From an uncultured Bacteroidales bacterium (GTDB taxonomy: Bacteria > Bacteroidota > Bacteroidia > Bacteroidales > UBA932), in NCBI GenBank assembly GCA_944326305.1, contig CALVDL010000010.1, forward strand, positions 31,998-95,997: a stretch of 64,000 bases of DNA. The letters are read 5' to 3'. The first letter of the stretch is position 1. The number at the start of each line of letters is the position of its first letter. A program made the position numbers and the translations under genes. This document shows, in pieces, positions 27,129 through 35,284 of the stretch. The notes beneath the pieces were generated by a model. That model was not told where the DNA came from. It did no database searches and saw only the letters and a list, made by a program, of their open reading frames with translations.

Positions 27129-28946
27129 TTACCGGATCAGCGTCATCACGCTTTGTACCCCCTTCCATGCCGGTTCATGTGCCAGGTCCCTGATATCAAG
27201 GGAGGAAAGCGCCTTTTCCAGCTCCCCTGCCTTCTTTGTCCTGCCGTCCCTTGTGTACTCCTCCATGAGGATACGGATTTTCTCGTATGCCTGTATCCCC
27301 TCTGTCAGCTTCTCCAGTCTCATGGATGTACGGTTCCCCGGATATACAAGGTAGGTGTCGCCTCCTGCCCAGGTGCGGAACCTCGAGTCAAGCAGCGGCT
27401 CGAGCGGCCAGCTGTTGTATGCCCAGCGCAGGTACCCGTCGACATTCTTCGCCGCCATGTACAGCCCGATCCAGGTGGCTTCGGCCAGAGGGGAGAAGGT
27501 GAATGTGTTGGGATATGGTTCTGCGCAGCAGGTGTACAGCGTACTGATCCTGCCTTCCTGCCTGCGTCTTTCAAGCACTTCATCGGGGAAGTTCTCGTTG
27601 ATGGTGATGCAGTAGTCGTACAGCTGGTCTTCTATCTCGGGATGATAGTTTCCGGCAAGCGATATCCTGAACTCCGGATCGGCTTTCTTTATTACAGCGA
27701 TTGTCTTCTGCATGACTTCCATGGGCCTCTCGTCCATGGCTATGGTGCAGATGTCGAACCAGCCCTTGTCTTTCAGATGCCCCGAGAATGCCTTCAGCAT
27801 GCTTATCCACATATCTTCATATTCCGGCTCGCCCGGGGAAGTCTGTATGGCCTTCATGCTGTCGGAGGCCTGGTCGAAATACTGGAACGACAGTGCCCAC
27901 GGCACCATGGAGTAGCAGTTTATCTCCCGGTCTATCCCGCAGCTCATCATGAATTCCACCCATCTGTCGAACACGTCGAAGCAGAAGGCCCAGCTCCCGT
28001 CCACCTTGCGGATCCATGTCACCATTGATTCGAACCAGTCGTGCGTCTGTCCGTTCCAGGGCTTGTGCATAATGCTCGCGGTGATGACCTTCTGTCCTGA
28101 CCGGGCGAGGCGCTCCATCATTGGCCTCATCACGTCCAGGTGCTCCTGGCTCCAGAGCGGTACCTGGTAATACCGTGCTGCCGCAAACGGGTTCTGCCAC
28201 AGGTCCAGGTGAAAATGCCACTGCGACGGCTCCGGAAGCACGTGGCTGTCCGCCCTTATGTTGAGCTCGAGCGAGCCTATAGTGCGCTCACCGTCCTTTA
28301 CCGTCAGCCTGCCCCTGTATGTCCCTGGTGCAGCGTCCCGTGGTATCCGGCAGGACAGCCAGATGGCCTGGACGCCCATCTTTTCCAGGGAGGTCTCTTC
28401 AAGGCAATGGTCTATGCAGTCGGCGACCATCGTGGAGTCATATACCATGTGGTCCGGCCTCTGCCCGCATGCCCCGCGCCCGTCCTTGTTCAGCTGGTCT
28501 GTCATGACATAGCGGACAAACCCTGTCTCGAAGCTTTCCCCCGGGATCCGGGCCCCTCCCGGACCTTTGAAATCGGAAACCTCATAGCGGAGCCTTTCGA
28601 GCCCGTCCTTTGTCCAGACCACGGCCTGGGCATAGACCTTTTCCCCTCTCCATCCGCTGATGCCCTGCAGCCTGCAGGTCTTTGACATCGGCACTGAAGT
28701 CCTTGAATACCTGACATCGGTGCTGCCCCACGAAACCCGTGTGCCCTCCACTTCCTGCCACTGTGCTTCCGACGGCTTTTCATGCTGCGGCAGCTCCACA
28801 TAGCTCCCCACCGGGAACCTTTCCTGTCCTGTCGGAGTCCCGCACTGGGTCTTCCATTGCCCACGGGCCATGCCATTGTCCTGCCCCGTCACCGCTACCG
28901 GCATGAGCATGCCGATGACGAAGCCTATGGATAGAATTCTTTTCAT
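27129..28946 (-). CDS. GH123-like / DUF4091 glycoside hydrolase, exported
   Basis: 605 residues from the ATG at 28946; an upstream in-frame start at 28994 would run through the promoter. A signal peptide (MKRILSIGFVIGMLMPVAVTGQ) leads to an N-terminal beta-sandwich ending near residue 240 and then a TIM-barrel-like domain with DUF4091 at its C-terminal end (YNSWPLEPLLDSRF, AGGDTYLVYPG). Asp405-Glu406 in AMDERP match the Asp-Glu pair that GH123 beta-N-acetylgalactosaminidases use for substrate-assisted catalysis. An N-acetylhexosaminidase activity is therefore plausible, and the adjacent nagB supports amino-sugar use. Identity to a characterised GH123 cannot be judged here. Confidence 0.82.
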   Translation of the reverse strand: MKRILSIGFVIGMLMPVAVTGQDNGMARGQWKTQCGTPTGQERFPVGSYVELPQHEKPSEAQWQEVEGTRVSWGSTDVRYSRTSVPMSKTCRLQGISGWRGEKVYAQAVVWTKDGLERLRYEVSDFKGPGGARIPGESFETGFVRYVMTDQLNKDGRGACGQRPDHMVYDSTMVADCIDHCLEETSLEKMGVQAIWLSCRIPRDAAPGTYRGRLTVKDGERTIGSLELNIRADSHVLPEPSQWHFHLDLWQNPFAAARYYQVPLWSQEHLDVMRPMMERLARSGQKVITASIMHKPWNGQTHDWFESMVTWIRKVDGSWAFCFDVFDRWVEFMMSCGIDREINCYSMVPWALSFQYFDQASDSMKAIQTSPGEPEYEDMWISMLKAFSGHLKDKGWFDICTIAMDERPMEVMQKTIAVIKKADPEFRISLAGNYHPEIEDQLYDYCITINENFPDEVLERRRQEGRISTLYTCCAEPYPNTFTFSPLAEATWIGLYMAAKNVDGYLRWAYNSWPLEPLLDSRFRTWAGGDTYLVYPGNRTSMRLEKLTEGIQAYEKIRILMEEYTRDGRTKKAGELEKALSSLDIRDLAHEPAWKGVQSVMTLIR

Positions 28947-28981
28947 TTGAGAGATTTTTAGTGTTATTGTCCTTTGATTTT

Positions 28982-28989
28982 CAAATATA
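28982..28989 (-). promoter_or_regulatory. -7 element for the DUF4091 gene
   Basis: TATATTTG on the minus strand, 35 bases before the ATG, is an exact TAnnTTTG match. The promoter is divergent from that of the metallophosphoesterase gene. Confidence 0.6.
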
Positions 28990-29052
28990 GCCAAAGATTC
29001 GTCCGGAACACTGGTTCCGGGAAATTTTGTTCCTGTATTGCGTTAAATTTTA

Positions 29053-29060
29053 TAGCTTTG
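29053..29060 (+). promoter_or_regulatory. -7 element for the metallophosphoesterase gene
   Basis: TAGCTTTG fits TAnnTTTG and lies 21 bases before the ATG. A TTTG at 29026-29029 is 23 bases upstream, slightly long for a -33 element. Confidence 0.5.
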
Positions 29061-29081
29061 AAGCCCCAAATATATTCAGCT

Positions 29082-30254
29082 ATGCGTAACTACATTATTG
29101 TCATGTTGCTGGCCGCCGTATTTGTGCCGGCCTGCCCGGATGCAGGGGCGCGGGGCATTGACCTTTCCTGCGGACCGTGGATACAGAATGTCTCGGAAAC
29201 CGGGTTTACCCTGATGTGGGCCACTGCGGACAAGAGCCTTTCATGGGTGGAGGTCGCTCCGGACGACGGTACTCCGTTCGAGGCCGCCCGGAGACCGGGG
29301 TTCTACCAGACAGTGGCCGGGAAAAAGTATACCGGCACCTTCCATAAGGTGAGGGTTGAGGGACTTGAGCCGGGGAAGGCCTACCGGTACAGGATCCTGG
29401 GCAAGAATGTGGTCGACGATTCTGACCCGTACGGGTCGGTATATGGCAGTGAAGGGACCCTGAAGCTCATAGGGACCGTGATGACGGCGGATCCGGGGGC
29501 CGACACCTGCCGCTTTTCCATGGTCAACGACATTCATGACAACGCCTCGCTCTATACATCCCTTGTTTCTCCTGTAAAGGGCGAACCTCTTGATTTCCTG
29601 CTGCTCAACGGTGATATCGTTTCATACGCCAAGTCGATAGATACCGTGATGGTGCATACATTCGGTCCTGTCGCGGATATAGTCAAGGATATCCCTGTCG
29701 TCTTTGCAAGGGGCAACCATGAGGGGCGCGGCGCCGACTCATACCTGGTCCCTGGCCTTTTCGATACCCCGACCGGGGAGCCGTACTACATTTTCCGCCG
29801 CGGCCCGGTGGCGTTCGTGGTCCTGGACGGAGGCGAGGACAAGCCGGACTCCAGTGTGGAGTATTCAGGACTTGCTGACTATGACGCTTACCGCCAGGCC
29901 GAGCTCGAATGGCTGCGCGGAGCCGTGAAAGACCCTCTTTTCGCGGATGCTCCGGTGAAGGTGGCCATAATCCATATCCCTCTCATTGACGGTCCGGGAA
30001 GCTGGTATGCCCAGAGCTGGCTCAGCCGTAACTTTTCACCTGTCCTGAACGAGGCCGGCGTGGACCTGATGCTCAGCGGGCACCTGCACAGGCATGTATA
30101 TGCCGAGCCAGGCACCTGCGGCAACGGTTTCCCTATCGTTGTAAACAGCAACAAGACACGTCTTGACTTCCTCGCCACCGGAGACCGGATCCGTGTGGAA
30201 ATATACGATACTTCGGATGTCATGGTCCAGTCCTATTCCTTCCGGGTGGACTGA
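29082..30254 (+). CDS. Calcineurin-like metallophosphoesterase with N-terminal FN3-like domain, exported
   Basis: 390 residues from the ATG at 29082; the frame is open upstream, but this start gives a signal peptide (MRNYIIVMLLAAVFVPACPDAGA). Residues about 25-120 form a purple-acid-phosphatase-type fibronectin domain (GLEPGKAYRYRI). The catalytic domain follows with the two-metal motifs NDIHDN, LNGDIVSY, ARGNHEGRG, IIHIPL and LSGHLHRH. The first motif reads NDIH rather than the usual GDxH, a conservative change. Probable periplasmic phosphodiesterase or phosphatase; the substrate is unknown. It diverges from the DUF4091 gene. Confidence 0.88.
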   Translation: MRNYIIVMLLAAVFVPACPDAGARGIDLSCGPWIQNVSETGFTLMWATADKSLSWVEVAPDDGTPFEAARRPGFYQTVAGKKYTGTFHKVRVEGLEPGKAYRYRILGKNVVDDSDPYGSVYGSEGTLKLIGTVMTADPGADTCRFSMVNDIHDNASLYTSLVSPVKGEPLDFLLLNGDIVSYAKSIDTVMVHTFGPVADIVKDIPVVFARGNHEGRGADSYLVPGLFDTPTGEPYYIFRRGPVAFVVLDGGEDKPDSSVEYSGLADYDAYRQAELEWLRGAVKDPLFADAPVKVAIIHIPLIDGPGSWYAQSWLSRNFSPVLNEAGVDLMLSGHLHRHVYAEPGTCGNGFPIVVNSNKTRLDFLATGDRIRVEIYDTSDVMVQSYSFRVD

Positions 30255-30377
30255 GGGGCATGGTCCGGGCCCTGATGTTTCCCTGCCGTGGCATTGCTGA
30301 ATGATATCACATCCTTTGTCCGGCGGAGTCCTGTTTTGTGTAACTACTTAGTTTTTAGTTACTTGTCTTTGATGTTG

Positions 30378-30415
30378 TTCTCCCGGTCCCAATATCAGAA
30401 AGGGGACCGGGAGAA
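30378..30415 (+). terminator. Strong inverted repeat, probable terminator
   Basis: A perfect 13-bp stem (TTCTCCCGGTCCC / GGGACCGGGAGAA) around a 12-base loop, 124 bases after the metallophosphoesterase gene. There is no T-tract behind it, so it could also be a remnant repeat end. Confidence 0.55.
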
Positions 30416-30460
30416 TGATGTTGATACTAATGTGTTGATAATCCATAAATTAGACTGTGT

Positions 30461-30793
30461 TTAAATCTGTCGGTCTGCTATGTTCAGCAAAGATTCCGGT
30501 GTGTGTTCCCGGAAAGGAGGCCCATGAAGCTGTCGGCAGCTCGGCAAGCTGCTTTCCCCTGCGGTCCGATGCTTCTGACCTGCCCTGAAATACAGTCCTG
30601 CCGAACACCATTCATAATGGAAAGGAAGACATCTGGACCCGGTGCTGAACGGATTCCTCAGCACGTATGCTATAGATGACAGGAGATATTCTTCACTGTC
30701 GATATATGTAGTCCCTCCTGTCTCTGAAAAGGAGTTTCCTTTCAAGGCCTTCAGTGCATATATGGTAGTATTCCCGACTCTCTCCCCGCATGT
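30461..30793 (-). pseudogene. Decayed fragment of a REP-associated-type (Y1) transposase
   Basis: The minus-strand frame encodes DSEEYLLSSIAYVLRNPFST and then LPFHYEWCSAGLYF. This lines up with DSAEYQLNAIAYVLRNPVAA and MPGEYKWSSASLYF of the intact transposase at 62,157-63,029. The frame is blocked upstream by a TGA at 30,794-30,796 before the HUH motif and diverges after LYF, so only the middle of the gene survives. It lies directly upstream of the truncated ribosomal operon, where an old insertion could have marked the rearrangement point. Confidence 0.75.
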
Positions 30794-31031
30794 TCATTCT
30801 CGTTCTCCTGTCGATTTTCTGCTGCAAATATCGCTTTTGTCGGAAGTAAATTCAATAGATCTTTTCAGAAAATTTGACCTGCGGAGTGTGGCTGTTAGTA
30901 TTTTTCAGAGTGTCAAGGAATTAATCGTTTTTGCGCTCTCCCGGTCCAGCTGACTGTGCGGGGACGGAATATCATTCAGCGGGCCAGTTGCCCTGTCCTG
31001 ACCGGAAGAAATAAAAATTTATTCCAAAGTA

Positions 31032-31061
31032 TTGAAAATTAGAAAATTAATCGTATATTTG
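31032..31061 (+). promoter_or_regulatory. Promoter of the rplC-rpsC operon
   Basis: TTG (31,032-31,034), 19 bases, TATATTTG (31,054-31,061): an almost ideal Bacteroidota promoter. Transcription should start near 31,068, giving a leader of about 55 bases. This shows that the operon here begins at rplC. Confidence 0.8.
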
Positions 31062-31122
31062 CAGCCCGCAAAAATGTATTGTGGGATATAAAGCATTAAT
31101 AAACAATTAATTAAACAAACCA

Positions 31123-31746
31123 ATGCCTGGATTAATTGGAAAGAAAATCGGAATGACTTCCGTTTTCGGTGCCGATGGAAAGAACATTCCATGCACCGTT
31201 ATTGAGGCTGGTCCATGCGTAGTCACGCAAATCCGTACAGTAGAGAATGATGGTTATGCCGCTGTACAGCTTGCCTATGACGAAATGAGTGAGAAGCATG
31301 CCAGCAAGCCTTTGAAGGGGCATTTTGAAAAGGCAGGAACCACGCCTAAGCGCAAACTCGTCGAATTCAAGGCGGATTTCGCTCAGGAGCTTAAGCTCGG
31401 TGACACCCTTACTGTCGCCGATGTATTCGCGGACACAGCGTATGTAGACGTTGTCGGTACTTCTAAAGGTAAAGGTTTCCAGGGAGTCGTGAAGCGTCAC
31501 GGCTTTGCGGGAGTCGGAGGACAGACACATGGCCAGCACAACAGGCTCCGCCATCCTGGTTCTCTCGGTGCATCATCCTGGCCTTCACGTGTATTCAAAG
31601 GTATGAGAATGGCCGGGCACACCGGAAACGCCCGTGTCAAGATCTTCAACCTCGAGGTTGTCAAGATTCTTCCCGAGAACAATCTGATCGTCGTTAAGGG
31701 TTCTGTACCTGGTGCAAAGGGTTCATATGTAATTTTGGAGGATTAA
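31123..31746 (+). CDS. rplC: 50S ribosomal protein L3
   Basis: 207 residues. [15 protein letters not shown] is the family start, and the central signature [15 protein letters not shown] sits near residue 135, with the extended loop that reaches the peptidyl-transferase centre. L3 is an early assembly protein of 23S rRNA. In most bacteria rpsJ (S10) is directly upstream; here L3 is the first gene after a promoter. rplD follows after 4 bases. Confidence 0.98.
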   Translation: MPGLIGKKIGMTSVFGADGKNIPCTVIEAGPCVVTQIRTVENDGYAAVQLAYDEMSEKHASKPLKGHFEKAGTTPKRKLVEFKADFAQELKLGDTLTVADVFADTAYVDVVGTSKGKGFQGVVKRHGFAGVGGQTHGQHNRLRHPGSLGASSWPSRVFKGMRMAGHTGNARVKIFNLEVVKILPENNLIVVKGSVPGAKGSYVILED

Positions 31747-31750
31747 GGTT

Positions 31751-32380
31751 ATGGAATTGTCAGTCTACAAAATCGACGGATCTGAGTCCGGAAAGAAAGT
31801 AGTTCTCGATGAGAAGGTTTTCGGAATCGAGCCTAACGATCACGCCATTTGGCTTGATGTAAAGCAGTATCTTGCAAACCAGAGGCAGGGTACCCACAAG
31901 ACCAAGGACCGCAGCGAGGTTGCATACAGCACCAAGAAGCTGATCCGCCAGAAGGGGTCCGGAGGGGCACGCCACGGCAGCCTCAAGGCCGGTATCTATG
32001 TAGGCGGTGGCCGTGTATTCGGTCCTAAGCCGCGCGACTACGGCTTCAAGCTCAACAAGAAGCTCAAACGTCTGGCAAGGCGCTCCGCCCTTACCTACAA
32101 GGCAAAGGAGAATGCCATCGTGATGGTTGAGCCGTTCTCAATGGATGCGCCTAAGACAAAAGAGTTCCTCCAGATACTCAGCAACATCAAGGCCGGCAGC
32201 AGGCAGGTGCTCTTTGTCCTCCCGGAGAATTCAGCTAATATTTACCTTTCATCCCGTAACCTCCCTGAGGTGAAGGTTGTCACTGTTGACGAGATCAGCA
32301 CATATGCCATCATGAAGGCTCACTCCATGGTGCTTGTCGATGGCGTTCAGGACATCCTTTCTTCAAGAGTCGGACGCTAA
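31751..32380 (+). CDS. rplD: 50S ribosomal protein L4
   Basis: 209 residues. The arginine- and glycine-rich loop ([19 protein letters not shown], residues about 62-80) is the extension that lines the exit tunnel, and the C-terminal part has the family [13 protein letters not shown] ending. In E. coli L4 represses its own operon by binding the S10 leader; with S10 gone that leader is not present here, so regulation must differ. Confidence 0.97.
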   Translation: MELSVYKIDGSESGKKVVLDEKVFGIEPNDHAIWLDVKQYLANQRQGTHKTKDRSEVAYSTKKLIRQKGSGGARHGSLKAGIYVGGGRVFGPKPRDYGFKLNKKLKRLARRSALTYKAKENAIVMVEPFSMDAPKTKEFLQILSNIKAGSRQVLFVLPENSANIYLSSRNLPEVKVVTVDEISTYAIMKAHSMVLVDGVQDILSSRVGR

Positions 32381-32392
32381 AAAGATCGAGAG

Positions 32393-32683
32393 ATGGGAAT
32401 CATAATTAAGCCAATAGTAACAGAAAAGATGACGGTTCAAGGCGAGAAGTTGAACCGCTACGGTTTCATCGTAGACCGTGAAGCCAACAAGCTTCAGATA
32501 AAGGCTGCGGTAGAGCAGATGTACAACGTGAACGTAGCTTCAGTGAACACGCTGAACTACCACGGAAAGAAAAAATCTCGTTTCACCAAAGCCGGTGTTC
32601 TGAGAGGCCGCATGAATCACTATAAGAAAGCATATGTGACTCTTGCCGGTGATGACAAGATAGATTTCTATGCTAATATTTAA
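32393..32683 (+). CDS. rplW: 50S ribosomal protein L23
   Basis: 96 residues, normal size. MGIIIKPIVTEKM is the family opening, and the loop between the beta-strands is short (YHGKKKSRFTKAG). L23 forms the docking site for trigger factor and SRP at the tunnel exit. It lies 12 bases after rplD. Confidence 0.97.
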   Translation: MGIIIKPIVTEKMTVQGEKLNRYGFIVDREANKLQIKAAVEQMYNVNVASVNTLNYHGKKKSRFTKAGVLRGRMNHYKKAYVTLAGDDKIDFYANI

Positions 32684-32698
32684 TATGGGGGACAGGAA

Positions 32699-33523
32699 AT
32701 GGCAGTAAGAAAATTCAAACCGGTAACTCCCGGTCAGAGGAACAAGGTAATCAGTGCTTTTGATGACATTACCTGCAAGACCCCGTATAAACCGTTGCTT
32801 GCCCCTCTCAAGAAATCAGGCGGACGCAACAACCAGGGAAAGATGACAATGCGCTATATCGGCGGCGGACACAAGAGGATGTACCGCATCATCGACTTCC
32901 TCCGCAACAAGGACAACTGCAAGGCCGAGGTCCTCACCATCGAGTACGACCCGAACCGCAGCGCACGCATTGCACTTGTAAAATATGAAGATGGCGAAAA
33001 GAGATACATCATCGCGCCAAACGGACTGAAGGTAGGACAGGTAATCGCTTCAGGACCAGGTATTGCTCCTGAAGTCGGGAACACTCTCCCCCTCTCTGAA
33101 ATTCCGCTCGGTACCCTTATCCACAACATCGAGCTCCATCCTGGCCAGGGCGCTGCAATGGCGCGCAGTGCCGGAGCGTATGCGCAGCTCGCAGCGCGTG
33201 AAGGGAAACACGCGATCCTCCGTCTGCCTTCAGGCGAGACGAGGATGGTGCTCGTAACCTGCCGCGCAACAGTGGGTACGGTATCTAATCCAGACCACAA
33301 TTTGGAGTCTCACGGTAAGGCTGGACGCAACAGGTGGCTCGGTCGCCGTCCACGCAACCGCGGTGTCGTAATGAACCCGGTAGATCACCCGATGGGTGGT
33401 GGTGAAGGACGTGCATCCGGAGGACATCCGCGCTCACGTAAAGGCATGCCGGCTAAGGGCTACAAGACACGTAATCCTAAGAGCACTTCAAATAAGTTCA
33501 TTATTGAAAGAAGGAAAAAATAA
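32699..33523 (+). CDS. rplB: 50S ribosomal protein L2
   Basis: 274 residues, full length. The C-terminal signature [18 protein letters not shown] includes the conserved histidine near the peptidyl-transferase centre. The N-terminal RNA-binding domain ([20 protein letters not shown]) is intact. It lies 15 bases after rplW in the same operon. Confidence 0.98.
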   Translation: MAVRKFKPVTPGQRNKVISAFDDITCKTPYKPLLAPLKKSGGRNNQGKMTMRYIGGGHKRMYRIIDFLRNKDNCKAEVLTIEYDPNRSARIALVKYEDGEKRYIIAPNGLKVGQVIASGPGIAPEVGNTLPLSEIPLGTLIHNIELHPGQGAAMARSAGAYAQLAAREGKHAILRLPSGETRMVLVTCRATVGTVSNPDHNLESHGKAGRNRWLGRRPRNRGVVMNPVDHPMGGGEGRASGGHPRSRKGMPAKGYKTRNPKSTSNKFIIERRKK

Positions 33524-33545
33524 CCGGAATTAAACTTAAGAGATT

Positions 33546-33815
33546 ATGAGTCGTTCATTAAGAAAAGGTCCTTATATTCAGGAAAGCCTGGAAAAGAAAA
33601 TTCTTGCTATGAATGAAGGTAGCATGAAGAAAGAGGTTGTCAAGACTTGGTCACGCGCAAGTATGATCTCTCCTGACTTCGTGGGTCACACTATCGCTGT
33701 TCATAATGGAAACAAGTTTATTCCTGTTTACGTTACAGAGAACATGGTGGGCCACAAGCTCGGCGAGTTCGCTCCGACAAGAACATTCAGAGGCCATTCG
33801 GGCAATCGTAAGTAA
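33546..33815 (+). CDS. rpsS: 30S ribosomal protein S19
   Basis: 89 residues. [12 protein letters not shown] at the start and [16 protein letters not shown] near the C-terminus are diagnostic. S19 forms the head of the 30S subunit with S13, whose gene lies 25 kb away in the second half of the cluster. Confidence 0.98.
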   Translation: MSRSLRKGPYIQESLEKKILAMNEGSMKKEVVKTWSRASMISPDFVGHTIAVHNGNKFIPVYVTENMVGHKLGEFAPTRTFRGHSGNRK

Positions 33816-33836
33816 TTTTAAAATGAAATTGTAATT

Positions 33837-34256
33837 ATGGGAGCTCGTAAAAGACAAATGGCCGAGAGGCTTAAAGAGATAAAGAAACATACAGCCATCG
33901 CAAAGCTGAATGATGTACCTACTTCTCCCCGCAAGATGCGCCTTGTTGCCGACATCGTAAGAGGGGTTGAAGTGAACCGTGCACTCGATATCCTCAAATA
34001 TTCGAAGAAGCACGCTTCCGTCGCACTCGCAAAGGTTCTTCGCAGTGCCATTGCAAACTGGGAGGCAAAGAACCCGGACGATACGAAAGAACTGGATAAC
34101 GGTAATGTATACATCAAGACCCTCATGGTGAATGAAGGCCGCACGCTCAAGAGGATACGTCCTTGCCCGCAGGGAAGGGCCGGAAGGATCCGCAAGCGTT
34201 CAAACCATATTACCATTATCCTCGATACAAGGAAACCAGCATCAGTGGAGGAATAA
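33837..34256 (+). CDS. rplV: 50S ribosomal protein L22
   Basis: 139 residues, longer than the E. coli protein (110) through an N-terminal extension (MGARKRQMAERLKEIKKH), as is common in Bacteroidota. The beta-hairpin that enters the exit tunnel (LKRIRPCPQGRAGRI) is present. rpsC begins 4 bases after its stop. Confidence 0.97.
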   Translation: MGARKRQMAERLKEIKKHTAIAKLNDVPTSPRKMRLVADIVRGVEVNRALDILKYSKKHASVALAKVLRSAIANWEAKNPDDTKELDNGNVYIKTLMVNEGRTLKRIRPCPQGRAGRIRKRSNHITIILDTRKPASVEE

Positions 34257-34259
34257 ATT

Positions 34260-35012
34260 ATGGGACAGAAAACAAATCCTATCAGCAACAGAATCGGTAT
34301 CACCCGTGGTTGGGACTCTAACTGGTGTGGTGGTAACTATGCGGAGAAGATCGCAGAGGACTACAAGATCCGCAAGTATCTTGTAAACCGTCTCGCGAAA
34401 GCCAGCCTTTCGAAGATCGTCATCGAAAGGACCCTCAAGCTCATTACTGTGACTATCCATGCGGCCCGTCCGGGTGTTATCATCGGAAAAGGCGGTGCAG
34501 AGGTGGACAAGCTCAAGGAAGAGCTCAAGAAAGTGACCAAGAAGGATGTCCAGATCAACATCTTCGAGGTCAAGAAGCCTGAGGTTGACGCACATATCGT
34601 AGCGGACAACATCGCACGCCAGATTGAAGGCCGTGTATCATACAGGAGGGCCATCAAGATGGCAGTCGCCACTACCATGAAAGTGGGCGCAGAAGGTATC
34701 AAGGTACAGATCAGCGGACGTCTCGGCGGCGCTGAGATGGCCAGAAGCGAAATGTTCAAGGAGGGACGTACTCCGCTCCATACATTCCGTGCTGATATTG
34801 ACTATGCCCTGGCCGAGGCCCACACCAAGGTCGGTGTTCTCGGTATCAAGGTATGGATCTGCAACGGCGAAGTCTACGGCAAGAGGGACCTCTCCCCTAA
34901 CGCAGGGGTAGCTGCAGGTGCACACGCACAGCAGGGCGGACAGAACCGCGGAGGCCGCGGAGACCGCCGCAGGGGTGACCGCCGCAGGGGTGACCGCAAG
35001 GACAGCAAATAA
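34260..35012 (+). CDS. rpsC: 30S ribosomal protein S3
   Basis: 250 residues. The KH domain motif [14 protein letters not shown] lies near residue 75 and the C-terminal S3 domain carries [13 protein letters not shown]. The protein ends in a basic, disordered Arg/Gly/Asp tail encoded by a 15-bp tandem repeat. In nearly all bacteria rplP follows directly; here a strong terminator follows and rplP is 16 kb downstream. Confidence 0.98.
   Translation: MGQKTNPISNRIGITRGWDSNWCGGNYAEKIAEDYKIRKYLVNRLAKASLSKIVIERTLKLITVTIHAARPGVIIGKGGAEVDKLKEELKKVTKKDVQINIFEVKKPEVDAHIVADNIARQIEGRVSYRRAIKMAVATTMKVGAEGIKVQISGRLGGAEMARSEMFKEGRTPLHTFRADIDYALAEAHTKVGVLGIKVWICNGEVYGKRDLSPNAGVAAGAHAQQGGQNRGGRGDRRRGDRRRGDRKDSK
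34962..34997 (+). repeat. 15-bp tandem repeat in the 3' end of rpsC
   Basis: The unit GACCGCCGCAGGGGT occurs at 34,962 and 34,977 with a partial third copy at 34,992, encoding Asp-Arg-Arg-Arg-Gly. Copy-number change would keep the reading frame. Confidence 0.85.
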
Positions 35013-35032
35013 TTTTGTCTGGATATTTATCG

Positions 35033-35072
35033 GGGGGCTGTGTCAAACATTCATTTTGACACAGCCCCCTTT
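35033..35072 (+). terminator. Intrinsic terminator after rpsC
   Basis: A perfect 14-bp stem (GGGGGCTGTGTCAA / TTGACACAGCCCCC) with a 9-base loop and a short TTT tail, 20 bases after the S3 stop. It marks a true end of the first ribosomal segment. Confidence 0.85.
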
Positions 35073-35200
35073 ATGATATGTAATAATTGGCAAAATGCAG
35101 GGCATTGAGGAGGAGGACGTCTGTATAGCAGTATTTTCACATCTGAAATCTCTCATAAAATTTATATCGACAAAATTTTAAACAGCTTCTGATTTTTTAC

Positions 35201-35208
35201 TAACTTTG
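35201..35208 (+). promoter_or_regulatory. -7 element for the acyltransferase gene
   Basis: TAACTTTG, 76 bases before the ATG at 35,285, fits TAnnTTTG; the -33 element is not clear. Nothing else is seen in the 272-bp gap apart from the rpsC terminator. Confidence 0.5.
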
Positions 35209-35284
35209 GGGTTTCGAAACGGAAGCGGTATGGCGGCTCCATTTCGAAACTTGTTATGTTAACCATATATTATAACAACTGCTG

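Larger units (their letters stand above)
30255..31122. other. 868-bp intergenic region before rplC
   Basis: It holds a terminator-like hairpin (30,378-30,415), a smaller inverted repeat GTAACTA/TAGTTAC (30,340-30,362), a decayed transposase fragment on the minus strand (30,461-30,793), and the rplC promoter. No rpsJ (S10) reading frame is present on either strand, although S10 usually precedes L3. Confidence 0.8.

Noticed and set aside
27084..28028. 314-codon plus-strand frame opposite the DUF4091 gene
   Set aside because: Antisense shadow; it starts inside the terminator hairpin and has no recognisable domain.
30461..30793. A functional small gene on the minus strand before rplC
   Set aside because: The frame lacks the HUH half and is blocked by a stop upstream; it is best read as a transposase relic.
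34962..34997. Short CRISPR-like or minisatellite element in rpsC
   Set aside because: It is an in-frame coding repeat of 15 bases without spacers, explained by the Arg/Gly tail of S3.
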